A DNA stretch of 64,000 bases, taken from JADGHX01 sp963837755. GTDB lineage: Bacteria > Pseudomonadota > Gammaproteobacteria > Steroidobacterales > Steroidobacteraceae. Below, one piece after another: positions 17,072-24,594 of this stretch (the stretch's first letter is position 1; the number at the start of each line of letters is the position of its first letter). The translations under genes and the position numbers were made by a program. The stretch covers positions 124,001 to 188,000 of the forward strand of contig CAWIOP010000005.1 of assembly GCA_963837755.1 (NCBI GenBank). Direction: 5' to 3'. The notes under the pieces are model-generated. The model worked only from the letters and a program-made list of their open reading frames with translations. It searched no databases and was not told where the DNA came from.

Positions 17072-18334
17072 TCACGAGCGCGTGCGCGCGCGCTTCAGCC
17101 CGCTGTCCTCCGCATTGAACGCATCGACTCGATCCCTCCACAACTGCGCAATCTGCTTCGCGAGTTTGCCGAACCCGGCGATCTCGCGCCCGTAGCGCGA
17201 AACCCGCTCGACACCGTGCATCACGGCCGTCGAGCATGCCTCGATCATCCGGCGGACTTCCACTGGGGAGAGCCCGCCGAACGCGAGTGCAAACTCCTCG
17301 ATCTTCACGCGTGGCCACCACGCCTTCGAGTACCACTCGAAAGAGAGTGCGAGTGCCGGCACGTCATCGGGGATATAGGGCAACGTCGACACGCAGTCGT
17401 AAAACGGCGCTAGCGAAACATGCGCCGCATTCTCATACAGCACTCCGAAGTTCTTCAGGTGCGCATCTCCATTGCCGAGCAGATGATTCAGCAACAGCGC
17501 TTTCGCGAGTGGCGCGCGCACCGGATTGCCTATGTGCGGGCCGACGAACTGCACCAGGGACTCGATCATCGAACCGTAGTCGCGCTGATACTTCGTCGCC
17601 GAAGTCTCACCCATCAGCGCGGCGGCTTCCTCGAAGCCCTCACATCGTCCATTAGCGCGGATATCGAAGCGCTCCACGAGCAGCAGTTCGCCATCCGCGC
17701 TCAGCGTCGTATTGGGAGTTTGGAGCCCGGCCACGCTGAACACTTCGAGACAGACGCGCTCGTTCACCGCAAGAAAGGGAAACTGGCTCGTCGAAGCCTT
17801 GAGGATGTGCGTGCTGCCACGGAACTGCCGCAGATCCGGTGACAGCTTGATGCGCTCGGTGGGCGCCCCCAGCACCTTCGGCTGCACGCCGGCAATACCC
17901 TGGCGCAAGTCGAGCTCGCTTATGAGTGCCCGGAACATCTCCTTGCCCTTCGTGTGGGTCGCGATCTGCGCGGGCGTCGGCAACTCCGGCGGCTTGTCGT
18001 GTGGCGTTTCCCCAGGCGGCAGGAACCGCACCCGATTGACCGGGTTCCAGCCGACGTACGACAGCAGCGAGAATGAATCCGTCCGCAGAATCTTGCGCGC
18101 CGCCTCGATGCGCGCCCGCCGCTCACCTTCGGGCAAAATCATGTCGAACGGCGCGGGAAAGGTGCGCGTCTCAAAACGCAGCTCGCCTTCTACGGGCACC
18201 ATCGTCAGCGACACGATGTCTTCGCTGGTCAGGCGCTCGTACTCGAATGAGTAAACGGTGCTGCCGTCTGGCTGCGGGGCCTCCGTGAAAGAGCCGACGC
18301 GCCGATCCTCGATCCATGCGAACAGAGTGCGCAT
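17072..18334 (-). CDS. hipA: HipA-family serine/threonine kinase toxin
   Basis: A 420-residue HipA-like kinase. The GIAGVQPK loop (residues 147-154) corresponds to the phosphorylation/ATP-loop region of HipA. The catalytic loop LLGNGDAHLKNFG holds Asp290, and APFYDCVS holds the metal-binding Asp313. HipA toxins phosphorylate targets such as glutamyl-tRNA synthetase and promote persistence. The gene lies 2 bases downstream of its hipB partner, in the usual antitoxin-first order. It is complete, unlike the other toxin-antitoxin genes nearby. Confidence 0.88.
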   Translation of the reverse strand: MRTLFAWIEDRRVGSFTEAPQPDGSTVYSFEYERLTSEDIVSLTMVPVEGELRFETRTFPAPFDMILPEGERRARIEAARKILRTDSFSLLSYVGWNPVNRVRFLPPGETPHDKPPELPTPAQIATHTKGKEMFRALISELDLRQGIAGVQPKVLGAPTERIKLSPDLRQFRGSTHILKASTSQFPFLAVNERVCLEVFSVAGLQTPNTTLSADGELLLVERFDIRANGRCEGFEEAAALMGETSATKYQRDYGSMIESLVQFVGPHIGNPVRAPLAKALLLNHLLGNGDAHLKNFGVLYENAAHVSLAPFYDCVSTLPYIPDDVPALALSFEWYSKAWWPRVKIEEFALAFGGLSPVEVRRMIEACSTAVMHGVERVSRYGREIAGFGKLAKQIAQLWRDRVDAFNAEDSGLKRARTRS

Positions 18335-18336
18335 GC

Positions 18337-18699
18337 TTACCGCCGCGAACGCCTGGGTTGGGAGGGGCTGGGCTCGACAGACGTGGCGCCCGCTTCGGTC
18401 AGCCGGTCAACGCGGGCCTGATGCTCGGCGCGTTGCGCCATGACTTCCGACAACGTTGGGGGGCGCCGCCAGGAAGCCTCGAGAACAAAGCCCGCCAGCG
18501 CGAGCGCCTGCAAAGCCGTCTGGAGCGACACGTGATGCGCCACCCCACGTTCCAGATCGGATACCGTCTTACGGCTGATGCCGAGCTTCGAGGCGAACTC
18601 CTCCTGCGACAATTTCGCCCGCTGGCGTCCCTCGGCGACCAGCCGGCCGATGTCGGCGCTCCGGGAGAGGCGCTGTGCTTTTCGCGATGCTGTAGGCAT
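18337..18699 (-). CDS. hipB: HipB-like XRE antitoxin and autorepressor
   Basis: A 120-residue protein with an XRE-type helix-turn-helix: LSQEEFASKLGISRKTVSDLE, followed by the HHVSLQTALQALALAGF segment typical of HipB. It should bind HipA and repress the operon. The ATG at 18699 (MPTASRKAQR) is preferred. A GTG at 18717 is in frame but overlaps the putative promoter. The C-terminal tail is basic and Pro/Ser-rich (PSPSQPRRSRR). Confidence 0.85.
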   Translation of the reverse strand: MPTASRKAQRLSRSADIGRLVAEGRQRAKLSQEEFASKLGISRKTVSDLERGVAHHVSLQTALQALALAGFVLEASWRRPPTLSEVMAQRAEHQARVDRLTEAGATSVEPSPSQPRRSRR

Positions 18700-18710
18700 G
18701 GGTGACACGT

Positions 18711-18764
18711 ATATCACTCAGATAGGCCCAGAAACAGGGCTTCGGATGTCATTTTGAGTAATAT
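18711..18764. promoter_or_regulatory. Candidate hipBA operator/promoter
   Basis: ATATCACTCA at 18711-18720 and TGAGTAATAT at 18755-18764 form a 10-base inverted repeat with one mismatch, directly upstream of hipB. The arm nearest the gene contains GATATA on the minus strand, which could be the -10 element. The layout resembles the paired operators bound by HipB dimers, but the binding itself is inferred. Confidence 0.4.
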
Positions 18765-18915
18765 AGATTACAAGCTGGCCGATGCCCTGAACCAGGCAGG
18801 AATCGCGAAACGACATCGGAACCTTAGGAAGTCACGACCGCGCCCGCATCTGCCGGGCAAGCCCGGCGTGGAGCATTGGAGCTCATGAAATTCCGCCGCC
18901 GTTCCGGGGCGTGAG

Positions 18916-19279
18916 GTGTTTGATTGGCAGGAAATTCCGGAAACTTGCGAAAAGCGGAAGTATCTGGATTATCGCCCGGTGCAAACTCTTACCGAAACCA
19001 TTATCCATCAAGGGCTTGCGAACAAAATTCTTTCCGAGCGCCAGCTCGAGCGTGCGACTCTCACCGGCCCCTCCAGTCGCTACGGTCTGGTCAATCGCGC
19101 CCTGAGATCCAACGAGCTCGTCCGGATTCGCCGCGGGCTCTATGTCCTAAGGAGTGTGGGTCGATCCGCAGAATCTGCGCACGATCACCCGCGAAGACAT
19201 CGAAACACTGTCCAAAGTCTACAAACACATCAGGACAAACGAGTTCCTGCGCTCGCTTGCCAGCGCGCTCGACCAATGA
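18916..19279 (+). pseudogene. AbiEi-family antitoxin remnant with internal deletion and frame change
   Basis: The first part encodes LANKILSERQLERA and SSRYGLVNRALRSNELVRIR, then RGLYVL, the winged-helix N-terminal domain of AbiEi (type IV toxin-antitoxin) antitoxins. Around 19150 the similarity jumps frame to VWVDPQNLRTITREDIETL and EFLRSLASALDQ, which looks like the end of the same family, closing at 19279. The central domain of roughly 150 residues is missing. Its end overlaps the AbiEii remnant as ATGA, the normal arrangement of this gene pair. Confidence 0.5.
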
Positions 19280-19371
19280 TTGAGCTCATCCGGCAACGCC
19301 TCATCTCCTGCAAGGCCGCCAATGCGGTGGAGGAAGAGCAGGGTCGCGACGCTCCTGGGCTCCAGGAGTAG
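19276..19371 (+). pseudogene. AbiEii-family nucleotidyltransferase toxin, N-terminal scrap
   Basis: The 31 codons from the ATG at 19276 read MIELIRQRLISCKAANAVEEEQ, which matches the very start of AbiEii-type nucleotidyltransferases (normally about 270-300 residues). The similarity then stops and a TAG follows. The nucleotidyltransferase GS and DxD motifs are absent, so the toxin is lost. Confidence 0.45.
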
Positions 19372-19461
19372 TTGAGGCGATCAAACCAGCTTGGTCAGCG
19401 CAAAAACCCGTTCGGCGGTAAGTCGCGTTTAACGAACCGCTCGGCTCCGGGAGAACTTCCC

Positions 19462-20034
19462 ATGAAAATCGGTTCAATCGCCGTGAGCATGGCGATCATC
19501 ACGATGTCCATCGCGACACCAGGCATCGCTCAGCTCGTGCCGCGGCCGCCCTATCCCGCGGCATGGCCGAACGTCCTCATTCCCGTTCCGCGATTCGCGG
19601 ATTACGCAGAATTCTTCGCGCACGTCGCCAATGTTTGCCGCCTGCCGACGTCAGAAAGTCCTCTGGTCGCCCAACAGCTCGAGGCGCGCAGCACGATCGA
19701 TCGTCTGCGTGACTACTCCGGCGAGCCGATCGTGGTGGTCACGCTCGATCTGGATTCGGCGGATGGCAACTATTCGTTCTATGTGCTGCGGGAAACTTCC
19801 CGGGGCTTGAGGTTGCTCGGGGAAATGGCGGGCCGCGGCTATCACGTAACCATCGAACGCGGCCACTTGGACTTCATGCTCGAGGTCAGCGGCCACGATG
19901 CCCAGGCAACGCCGCCGCGTTATCAGGTGGACGGCGATTTCCTCGTAAACCTCGCGGACCTCGACGCGCTTGCGCGCGGTGTCCCGATCGAGCCAGACTG
20001 GAAAACAGCGTTCCAGGCGCTGAGTCGAGGTTAG
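19462..20034 (+). CDS. Secreted hypothetical protein
   Basis: A 190-residue protein with a Sec signal peptide (hydrophobic IAVSMAIITMSIA, cleavage near GIAQ). The mature part is acidic, with alternating beta-like stretches (PIVVVTLDLDSADGNYSFYVL). I recognise no family. The ATG at 19462 was chosen because the signal peptide starts there. Its TAG overlaps the stop of the small duplicated gene on the other strand (TTAG at 20031-20034). Confidence 0.6.
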   Translation: MKIGSIAVSMAIITMSIATPGIAQLVPRPPYPAAWPNVLIPVPRFADYAEFFAHVANVCRLPTSESPLVAQQLEARSTIDRLRDYSGEPIVVVTLDLDSADGNYSFYVLRETSRGLRLLGEMAGRGYHVTIERGHLDFMLEVSGHDAQATPPRYQVDGDFLVNLADLDALARGVPIEPDWKTAFQALSRG

Positions 20035-20316
20035 CTCCTGTCGCCCAGAACGACTCTGACCTGCCCCCTGCTCGTCATGGCGAATGCGTGCTCGAACAGG
20101 GTGAGCCAGTAGCGCTCGTCCTTCTTTTCCTTTTCCACGGACGAGAAGGAATCGATGTGCTTGACCATGTCCCACGCCACTCGGTGTGCGCCGTCGTGGT
20201 TGATCATCACGGGTCCCGTAACACTCATGTTCTCTGCCATGCCTGACTCTCCAATGTAGTTCTTCTCCACAGTACATCGTAAATCGACAGGGCGCTTGGC
20301 CTAATCGCCGATCGAA
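20019..20316. repeat. Duplicated segment, copy A
   Basis: About 300 bases nearly identical to 23306-23586 in the same orientation. The unit contains one complete 69-codon gene on the minus strand, its ribosome site and about 75 bases of upstream sequence. Copy A has roughly 18 extra bases just before the gene (around 20252-20270), where copy B reads straight through. No terminal inverted repeats or transposase are visible. Confidence 0.85.
20031..20240 (-). CDS. Conserved small protein, copy A of a duplicated gene
   Basis: A 69-residue protein beginning MAENMSVTGPVMINHDG and ending RGQVRVVLGDRS. It has no signal peptide or membrane span, and a charged centre (SSVEKEKKDERYW). The product is identical to that of 23318-23527. 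The seven base differences between the two genes are all synonymous, which argues that the protein is real and selected. The ATG has GGAG upstream within the repeat. An upstream in-frame ATG at 20270 exists only in this copy. It lies downstream of an ECF sigma factor gene on the same strand. No family recognised. Confidence 0.7.
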   Translation of the reverse strand: MAENMSVTGPVMINHDGAHRVAWDMVKHIDSFSSVEKEKKDERYWLTLFEHAFAMTSRGQVRVVLGDRS

Positions 20317-20334
20317 CTGCACTGATTTTCAGCG

Positions 20335-20850
20335 TCAGAGGTGGCCCGCCGCGCAAATCTCTTTGCGCAGCCGGTCCTTGAGGCGAGCGATCTTCGTCGC
20401 GATGTTCGTACGGGTGATTCCGAGCACTTCGCTGATCTCCTGGTGAGACAGGCCATCGAGGTAGAGCAGCAGGAGCGCCCGATCGAGGTCGTCGAGTTGC
20501 TGGATCTCCGCGTATGGAAACGCCACGTCCTCGCCGTCGGCCGAAGCGTCCAGCGCACAAACGTTCTGAAGTACTTCTTCGCCGGCGGGCACGAGATGCC
20601 GCGTCTGGGTGCGTTCCCTGCGTTGCCAGGAAATGGCCACGTTGAGCGCTATCCGGTACATCCAGGTCGAGAACTTCAGGCGGGTGTCGTAGCGCGGAAA
20701 GGCCCGCCGCAGGTTCGCGATGGCTTCCTGCGCCAGATCGTCTCGGTCGGCCGGGGAGCGGCCATAGACCCTGGCCACGTTGAATAGCAGCGCCCGGTGA
20801 GCCTTGATGAGAGCGAGGAACTCGGCTTGCTTTTCAGTGGTATGCGTCAC
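20335..20850 (-). CDS. ECF-type RNA polymerase sigma factor
   Basis: A 171-residue sigma-70 family factor. Region 2 is seen in DDLAQEAIANLRRAFPRYD and FSTWMYRIALNVA, and region 4 in LDGLSHQEISEVLGITRTNI, then the KIARLKDRLRK helix. It directs transcription of a specific regulon. No anti-sigma factor gene is adjacent, so control is unclear. The GTG at 20850 (THTTEKQAEFLAL) begins the family-like part. The frame is open for about 66 codons upstream without similarity, and the ribosome site is weak. The duplicated small gene follows about 95 bases downstream. Confidence 0.8.
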   Translation of the reverse strand: MTHTTEKQAEFLALIKAHRALLFNVARVYGRSPADRDDLAQEAIANLRRAFPRYDTRLKFSTWMYRIALNVAISWQRRERTQTRHLVPAGEEVLQNVCALDASADGEDVAFPYAEIQQLDDLDRALLLLYLDGLSHQEISEVLGITRTNIATKIARLKDRLRKEICAAGHL

Positions 20851-21062
20851 ACCAGTATGATTCGCCGCCAGCGGGGAAAAATCACACACGGGCCCCGAGT
20901 CGTAGCGAGCGAGGTGAGGGTCTTTTTGCTGAACGCGATAATCGCCCGTCGATATCGGTCGCATTCCTTGCGTAAGCGCGCGACATGGGCTACTGGGTAG
21001 GTGGTGTGAATCCGCGATTCGCTCGCAGGAGCATACCCCTGCACTCACCAGGAGGAATCACT

Positions 21063-22064
21063 TTGCGACTGTTGCCCGGCCATGCGCTCCGACGCAATGG
21101 GCGTGCTGTATTCCTTGCCGTGCTGCTTCTGCTCTGCGCGGGGCTCGCCGTCGCGACCGCCATGCCATTTGAGCATCCCACGCCCCCGACCGACGTCCCG
21201 AATGGTCCTATGGACGAGGTTGTTATCGAAGCGCCAGAGCCCCGGTATGTGGCGCCGACGCGCCGTGACCGCATCGGCCGCATCTGGGCGCCGGTGTTCA
21301 TCAACGACCAGGGACCGTTCCGCCTGGTTCTCGACACGGGGTCGAGCCACGCGGCTGTGAATGCCGCAGTGGCGGCCGCACTTGGCATTGAGCTCACAGA
21401 CAAGAACATGGTGTTGCTCCGTGGTGTCACGGGCTCGCGCACGGTGCCAACGATCTCGGTGGAAAGCCTCGTCGTCGGTGATCTGCAGCTGCTGTCCAAG
21501 CGCCTGCCGATCGTGGTGGATGCGCTCGGTGGTGCCGAAGGTGTGCTGGGCACCGATGGTTTGCTGGACAAGCGGATCTTCATCGACTTCCGGCACGACC
21601 GCATCACGATTTTTCGCTCACGCGGCGAGCGCGCGCCGCCTGGATTCGTCACCATTCCGGTCAAGATCATTGACGGCCTGTTGGTCGCCAACGTGCGAGT
21701 CGGCACCATGCGGGCGACGGCCATCATCGATACGGGAGGGCAGGGAAGTCTTGCTAACGAGGCCTTTCGCAAGGCGCTATCGCGACGGCTGGCGCCCAAA
21801 GACATCCTCGCGGATGAAATCACCGGCGCGACGCTCGACGTGCAGCGCGGCGATCGGATGGTGACCCCACCCATCCTGCTCGGCGATGTGGTGATCCGAC
21901 AAGCGCGCATCACCACCGGCGATCTGCACATCTTTCAGCACTGGCAAATGGTCAAAGGCCCGGTGCTGTTGATCGGAATGGATGTGCTCGGTCTGTTTGA
22001 TACGCTGATCATTGACTACAGGCGTCGCGAGCTGCAGGTGCTCATGAGAGCGCCGGGCGCGTGA
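21063..22064 (+). CDS. Retropepsin-like aspartic protease, secreted or membrane-anchored
   Basis: A 333-residue protein with an N-terminal hydrophobic segment (AVFLAVLLLLCAGLAVA) and two aspartic-protease repeats: LVLDTGSSHAAVN and AIIDTGGQGSL, each with a D-T-G triplet. The flaps GVLGTDGLLD and LIGMDVLGLFDTLIIDY follow each half. This is the bilobal clan AA type found in bacteria, acting in the periplasm. The start is the TTG at 21063, because AGGAGG at 21050-21055 is ideally spaced from it. Upstream codons lack coding character. It is divergent from the ECF sigma gene. Confidence 0.75.
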   Translation: MRLLPGHALRRNGRAVFLAVLLLLCAGLAVATAMPFEHPTPPTDVPNGPMDEVVIEAPEPRYVAPTRRDRIGRIWAPVFINDQGPFRLVLDTGSSHAAVNAAVAAALGIELTDKNMVLLRGVTGSRTVPTISVESLVVGDLQLLSKRLPIVVDALGGAEGVLGTDGLLDKRIFIDFRHDRITIFRSRGERAPPGFVTIPVKIIDGLLVANVRVGTMRATAIIDTGGQGSLANEAFRKALSRRLAPKDILADEITGATLDVQRGDRMVTPPILLGDVVIRQARITTGDLHIFQHWQMVKGPVLLIGMDVLGLFDTLIIDYRRRELQVLMRAPGA

Positions 22065-22166
22065 GACAAGGTGCCAGCCGACAGCGCGAACCCGACGACA
22101 ACCGGGCAAGCGATGCTGGTCTTGTCCCGACGCTCGTAGATTTGGCCACACCGGGAGGGCCTGCCC

Positions 22167-22736
22167 ATGTCGATAAATGTCGGAGTGATTGTCGGCAGTT
22201 TGCGCAAAGGCGCTTACACGCGGATGCTGGCCAATGCCGTGGAAGAGCTCGCGCCTTCCTCATGGCGCGTCTCGCAGATCGGTATTGGCGAATTGTCCCT
22301 TTACAATCAGGACCTCGAGACGGCGAATCCTCCACCCGCCTGGACCGCATTTCGTTCCGAAGTAAGCCGGGTAAGCGCAGTGCTCTTCATCACGCCCGAA
22401 TACAACCGAGGCATGCCCGGTGCGCTCAAGAACGCATTCGACGTGGGCTCGCGTCCCTGGGGACATAGCGTGTGGAACGGCAAGCCCACGGCTGTGATGA
22501 GCCTTACGCCGGGGCCCCTTGGCGCCATGGCTGCTCATCAGCAAGTGCGCCACACCCTGTCGGTGCTCAACTCACCGACATTGCCCGGTCCCGAAGTCTA
22601 TCTGCACAGCGCCGCCGGGTTGTTTGACGAGCACGGCAAGCTTGCGAATGACGATACTCGCAAGATCGTGACCACGCTCCTCGCCGCATTCGAAAACTGG
22701 ATCAATCGATTTGTGCCGGCAGAAGCCGGGAGCTGA
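22167..22736 (+). CDS. NADPH-dependent FMN reductase
   Basis: A 189-residue flavodoxin-fold oxidoreductase of the ChrR/YieF type. The FMN phosphate loop is GSLRKGAYTR (residues 10-19), and the family motif TPEYNRGMPGALKNAFD follows near residue 75. Such enzymes reduce quinones, chromate or flavins with NAD(P)H. The ATG follows GGGAGGGCC. It stands alone between the protease gene and a broken sigma factor. Confidence 0.88.
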   Translation: MSINVGVIVGSLRKGAYTRMLANAVEELAPSSWRVSQIGIGELSLYNQDLETANPPPAWTAFRSEVSRVSAVLFITPEYNRGMPGALKNAFDVGSRPWGHSVWNGKPTAVMSLTPGPLGAMAAHQQVRHTLSVLNSPTLPGPEVYLHSAAGLFDEHGKLANDDTRKIVTTLLAAFENWINRFVPAEAGS

Positions 22737-22763
22737 CGACGCGCCCGGCTCGCCCGGAGGCCA

Positions 22764-23212
22764 ATGGGAGATGTGACAGTTCTGCTCGAGCGCGCGCATC
22801 GCGACGACGTTCAGGCCCGCAATGAGCTGTTCGCCAGCCTGTATGCCGAGCTCAATCGCCTGGCGAGCCAGAAGCTGGCGCGCGAGGCCGCCTTCACGCA
22901 ACTGGATGCGCCGAGCCTGGTGCATGAGACTTACCTTCGCCTGATCGGGCAGTCGCAGATTCCCGGCGAGAACCGCCGCATGTTCTTCGCCTACGCGGCC
23001 GAAGTCATGCGAAGCGTCATCATCGACTACGTGCGCAGGCGTGGCGCACGCAAGCGCGGCAGGTCCGAGCTGCACGTCACGCTGAGCGGCAACGACCCGG
23101 AAGCTCGCTCGAAGAAATAGCGGAAGTGCTGCAGATTTCGCTGGCGACAGCGAAGCGCGACTGGCAGAAGGCACGCGCATTCCTTTACCGGAATCTGCAA
23201 CTGCCGCCGTGA
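22764..23212 (+). pseudogene. TIGR02999-like ECF sigma factor, internally deleted and frameshifted
   Basis: The first 112 codons encode region 2 of this sigma family (NELFASLYAELNRLAS, APSLVHETYLRL, RMFFAYAAEVMRSVIIDY, VRRRGARKRG). After SGNDPEA the frame closes at 23120. In another frame, 23105-23212 encodes SLEEIAEVLQISLATAKRDW and then the end of region 4, stopping at a TGA. The linker and the first half of region 4, about 40 residues, are gone. The factor should not recognise -35 sequences normally. The GTGA-type genes nearby are unaffected. Confidence 0.6.
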
Positions 23213-23305
23213 TGGGGCGCTGGCAAGCGCTCATCAGCGGGACGACAATACCGCCGCTTGCCGGGGAACGCGTGTTCCGGCCCGGCCTTGTCGCTGAAGG
23301 TGGCG

Positions 23306-23586
23306 CTGAGGCGCAGGTTAGCTCCTGTCGCCCAGAACGACTCTGACCTGCCCCCGGCTCGTCATGGCGAATGCATGCTCGAACAGGGTGAGCCAGTAGC
23401 GCTCGTCCTTCTTTTCCTTTTCCACGGACGAGAAGGAATCGATGTGCTTGACCATGTCCCATGCCACCCGGTGTGCGCCGTCGTGGTTGATCATCACGGG
23501 TCCGGTGACGCTCATGTTCTCTGCCATGCCTGACTCTCCAGTACATCGTAAGTCGACAGGGCGCTTGTCCTAATCGCCGATCGAAC
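23306..23586. repeat. Duplicated segment, copy B
   Basis: Matches 20019-20316 in the same orientation, about 3 kb away. Identity is very high across the gene and its upstream region up to ATCGCCGATCGAAC. It lacks the roughly 18-base stretch found before the gene in copy A. Both edges run into unrelated sequence. Confidence 0.85.
23318..23527 (-). CDS. Conserved small protein, copy B of a duplicated gene
   Basis: A 69-residue protein identical to the product of 20031-20240 although the DNA differs at seven positions. GGAG lies about 10 bases before the ATG at 23527. The protein is soluble-looking, with SFSSVEKEKKDERYW in the centre and a short beta-like end (QVRVVLGDRS). It lies between the broken sigma factor and the PilT/PilU scrap. 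No family or function recognised. Confidence 0.7.
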   Translation of the reverse strand: MAENMSVTGPVMINHDGAHRVAWDMVKHIDSFSSVEKEKKDERYWLTLFEHAFAMTSRGQVRVVLGDRS

Positions 23587-23735
23587 CGATCGATAACGAG
23601 GGCTGCGCGGGCGAAGCGTGCGGCCGCCACGGCAACAACACCCCGGCGCGCGACTCCAGCGTTGCACGTCCTGACCGCCTACCACGGCGCCGGCTTGTAG
23701 TCCTTCAGGAACTGTGTGACTCGCGAGCGGACGCC

Positions 23736-23990
23736 GTGGCCATCATGGCGAAGTCGCAGGAGCTGGGCATGCGGACATTCGACTGGTCGCTGTTCGAGCC
23801 CTATAACGAAGGCGTGATCTCCTACGATGAAGCCATTCGCAATGCCGACTCGGCGAACGAGCTACGCCTGAATATCAAGCTGAAGGGCAAGCCCCAGCAG
23901 TCGGGCTCGCTGGCCCTGGAGCCAAAGCGCGGAGACTGCTGCCGCTTAGCAGTGATCATCGGAAAGTCAGCTACGCAGCGGCTGACTTGA
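23736..23990 (+). pseudogene. C-terminal fragment of a PilT/PilU-type ATPase
   Basis: Codons 1-55 read IMAKSQELGMRTFDWSLF, then NEGVISYDEAIRNADSANEL and RLNIKL. This is the extreme C-terminus of PilT/PilU retraction ATPases of type IV pili (normally 340-380 residues). The Walker motifs and all upstream parts are absent, and the preceding sequence is unrelated. The last 25 codons of the ORF do not look family-like. It is therefore a displaced gene end, not a working motor. Confidence 0.5.
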
Positions 23991-24219
23991 TTCGTCGAAC
24001 GCTCAGCACTTCATCGCTGTGAAGCGGCTCGAGCGCCGCTTCTTCGACCGTGGTCACGGCCACCGTCTCACCCAGGGCGTTGAACACTTCGATCGAATAA
24101 CCTTCGCTGCCGCCAGGGCCAACATGGTGGTCAACAAGCCTCACGACGTCGCCACGCCGCAGATCGTGCGAGGGCAGATCGCGCGCAAGCGCCATGTCCG
24201 TGTAGAGCTGGTATTTCAT
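23971..24219 (-). CDS. DUF4926 protein
   Basis: An 82-residue protein with a small SH3-like pattern: ALARDLPSHDLRRGDVVRLVD, then YSIEVFNALGETVAVTTVEEAALEPL. This matches the DUF4926 family of short proteins from accessory regions, of unknown function. Its ATG overlaps the stop of an upstream DUF6883-like fragment as ATGA, and these two families often occur as a pair. The C-terminal end overlaps the PilT/PilU scrap on the other strand. Confidence 0.6.
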   Translation of the reverse strand: MKYQLYTDMALARDLPSHDLRRGDVVRLVDHHVGPGGSEGYSIEVFNALGETVAVTTVEEAALEPLHSDEVLSVRRIKSAAA

Positions 24220-24362
24220 GAAGGCTGGTTTCCTCGGTCCGGGACGAGCGGAATGAACTTGGTCCGCCCGCTCAAGTGCTCGGTCATCCAGACTGACTTG
24301 ACCGTCAAAATCCGACCGGATGGGCCCGTGAGCCGGCCTCGGATTTCGTAAAGTTGCCAGTA
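24216..24362 (-). pseudogene. C-terminal fragment of a DUF6883-like gene
   Basis: On the minus strand, the bases before the DUF4926 gene encode LYEIRGRLTGPSGRILTVKS and then VWMTEHLSGRTKFIPLVPDR, the beta-rich end of DUF6883 proteins that precede DUF4926. No start codon or N-terminal domain is visible upstream, where the frame is unconvincing. It ends with a TGA overlapping the next ATG. Family naming is from recall and should be treated as probable. Confidence 0.45.
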
Positions 24363-24594
24363 TACGGAGCTTTCTGTCGGCCGCGCCTCATAACTGGTCA
24401 GGTGGCTGCGTAGGCCCGCGGAATCTTCGTGTCACCATTGCGACGCTTCATGGCTCCCCCTGCGATTTGTCCGAGGCGCACACGATGCCCATGCGCTATG
24501 GCGATGTCCAGAAGCTGGGCTGCCGGCATGAACGTTGTATTCTTGTCGAAACCGGAATACCCCGTGAGCCACTAAACGGAATGAAGCATTCAAT

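Noticed and set aside
16375..24594. A complete mobile element or prophage
   Set aside because: Despite toxin-antitoxin genes and remnants, there is no integrase, transposase, phage structural gene or tRNA attachment site in view.
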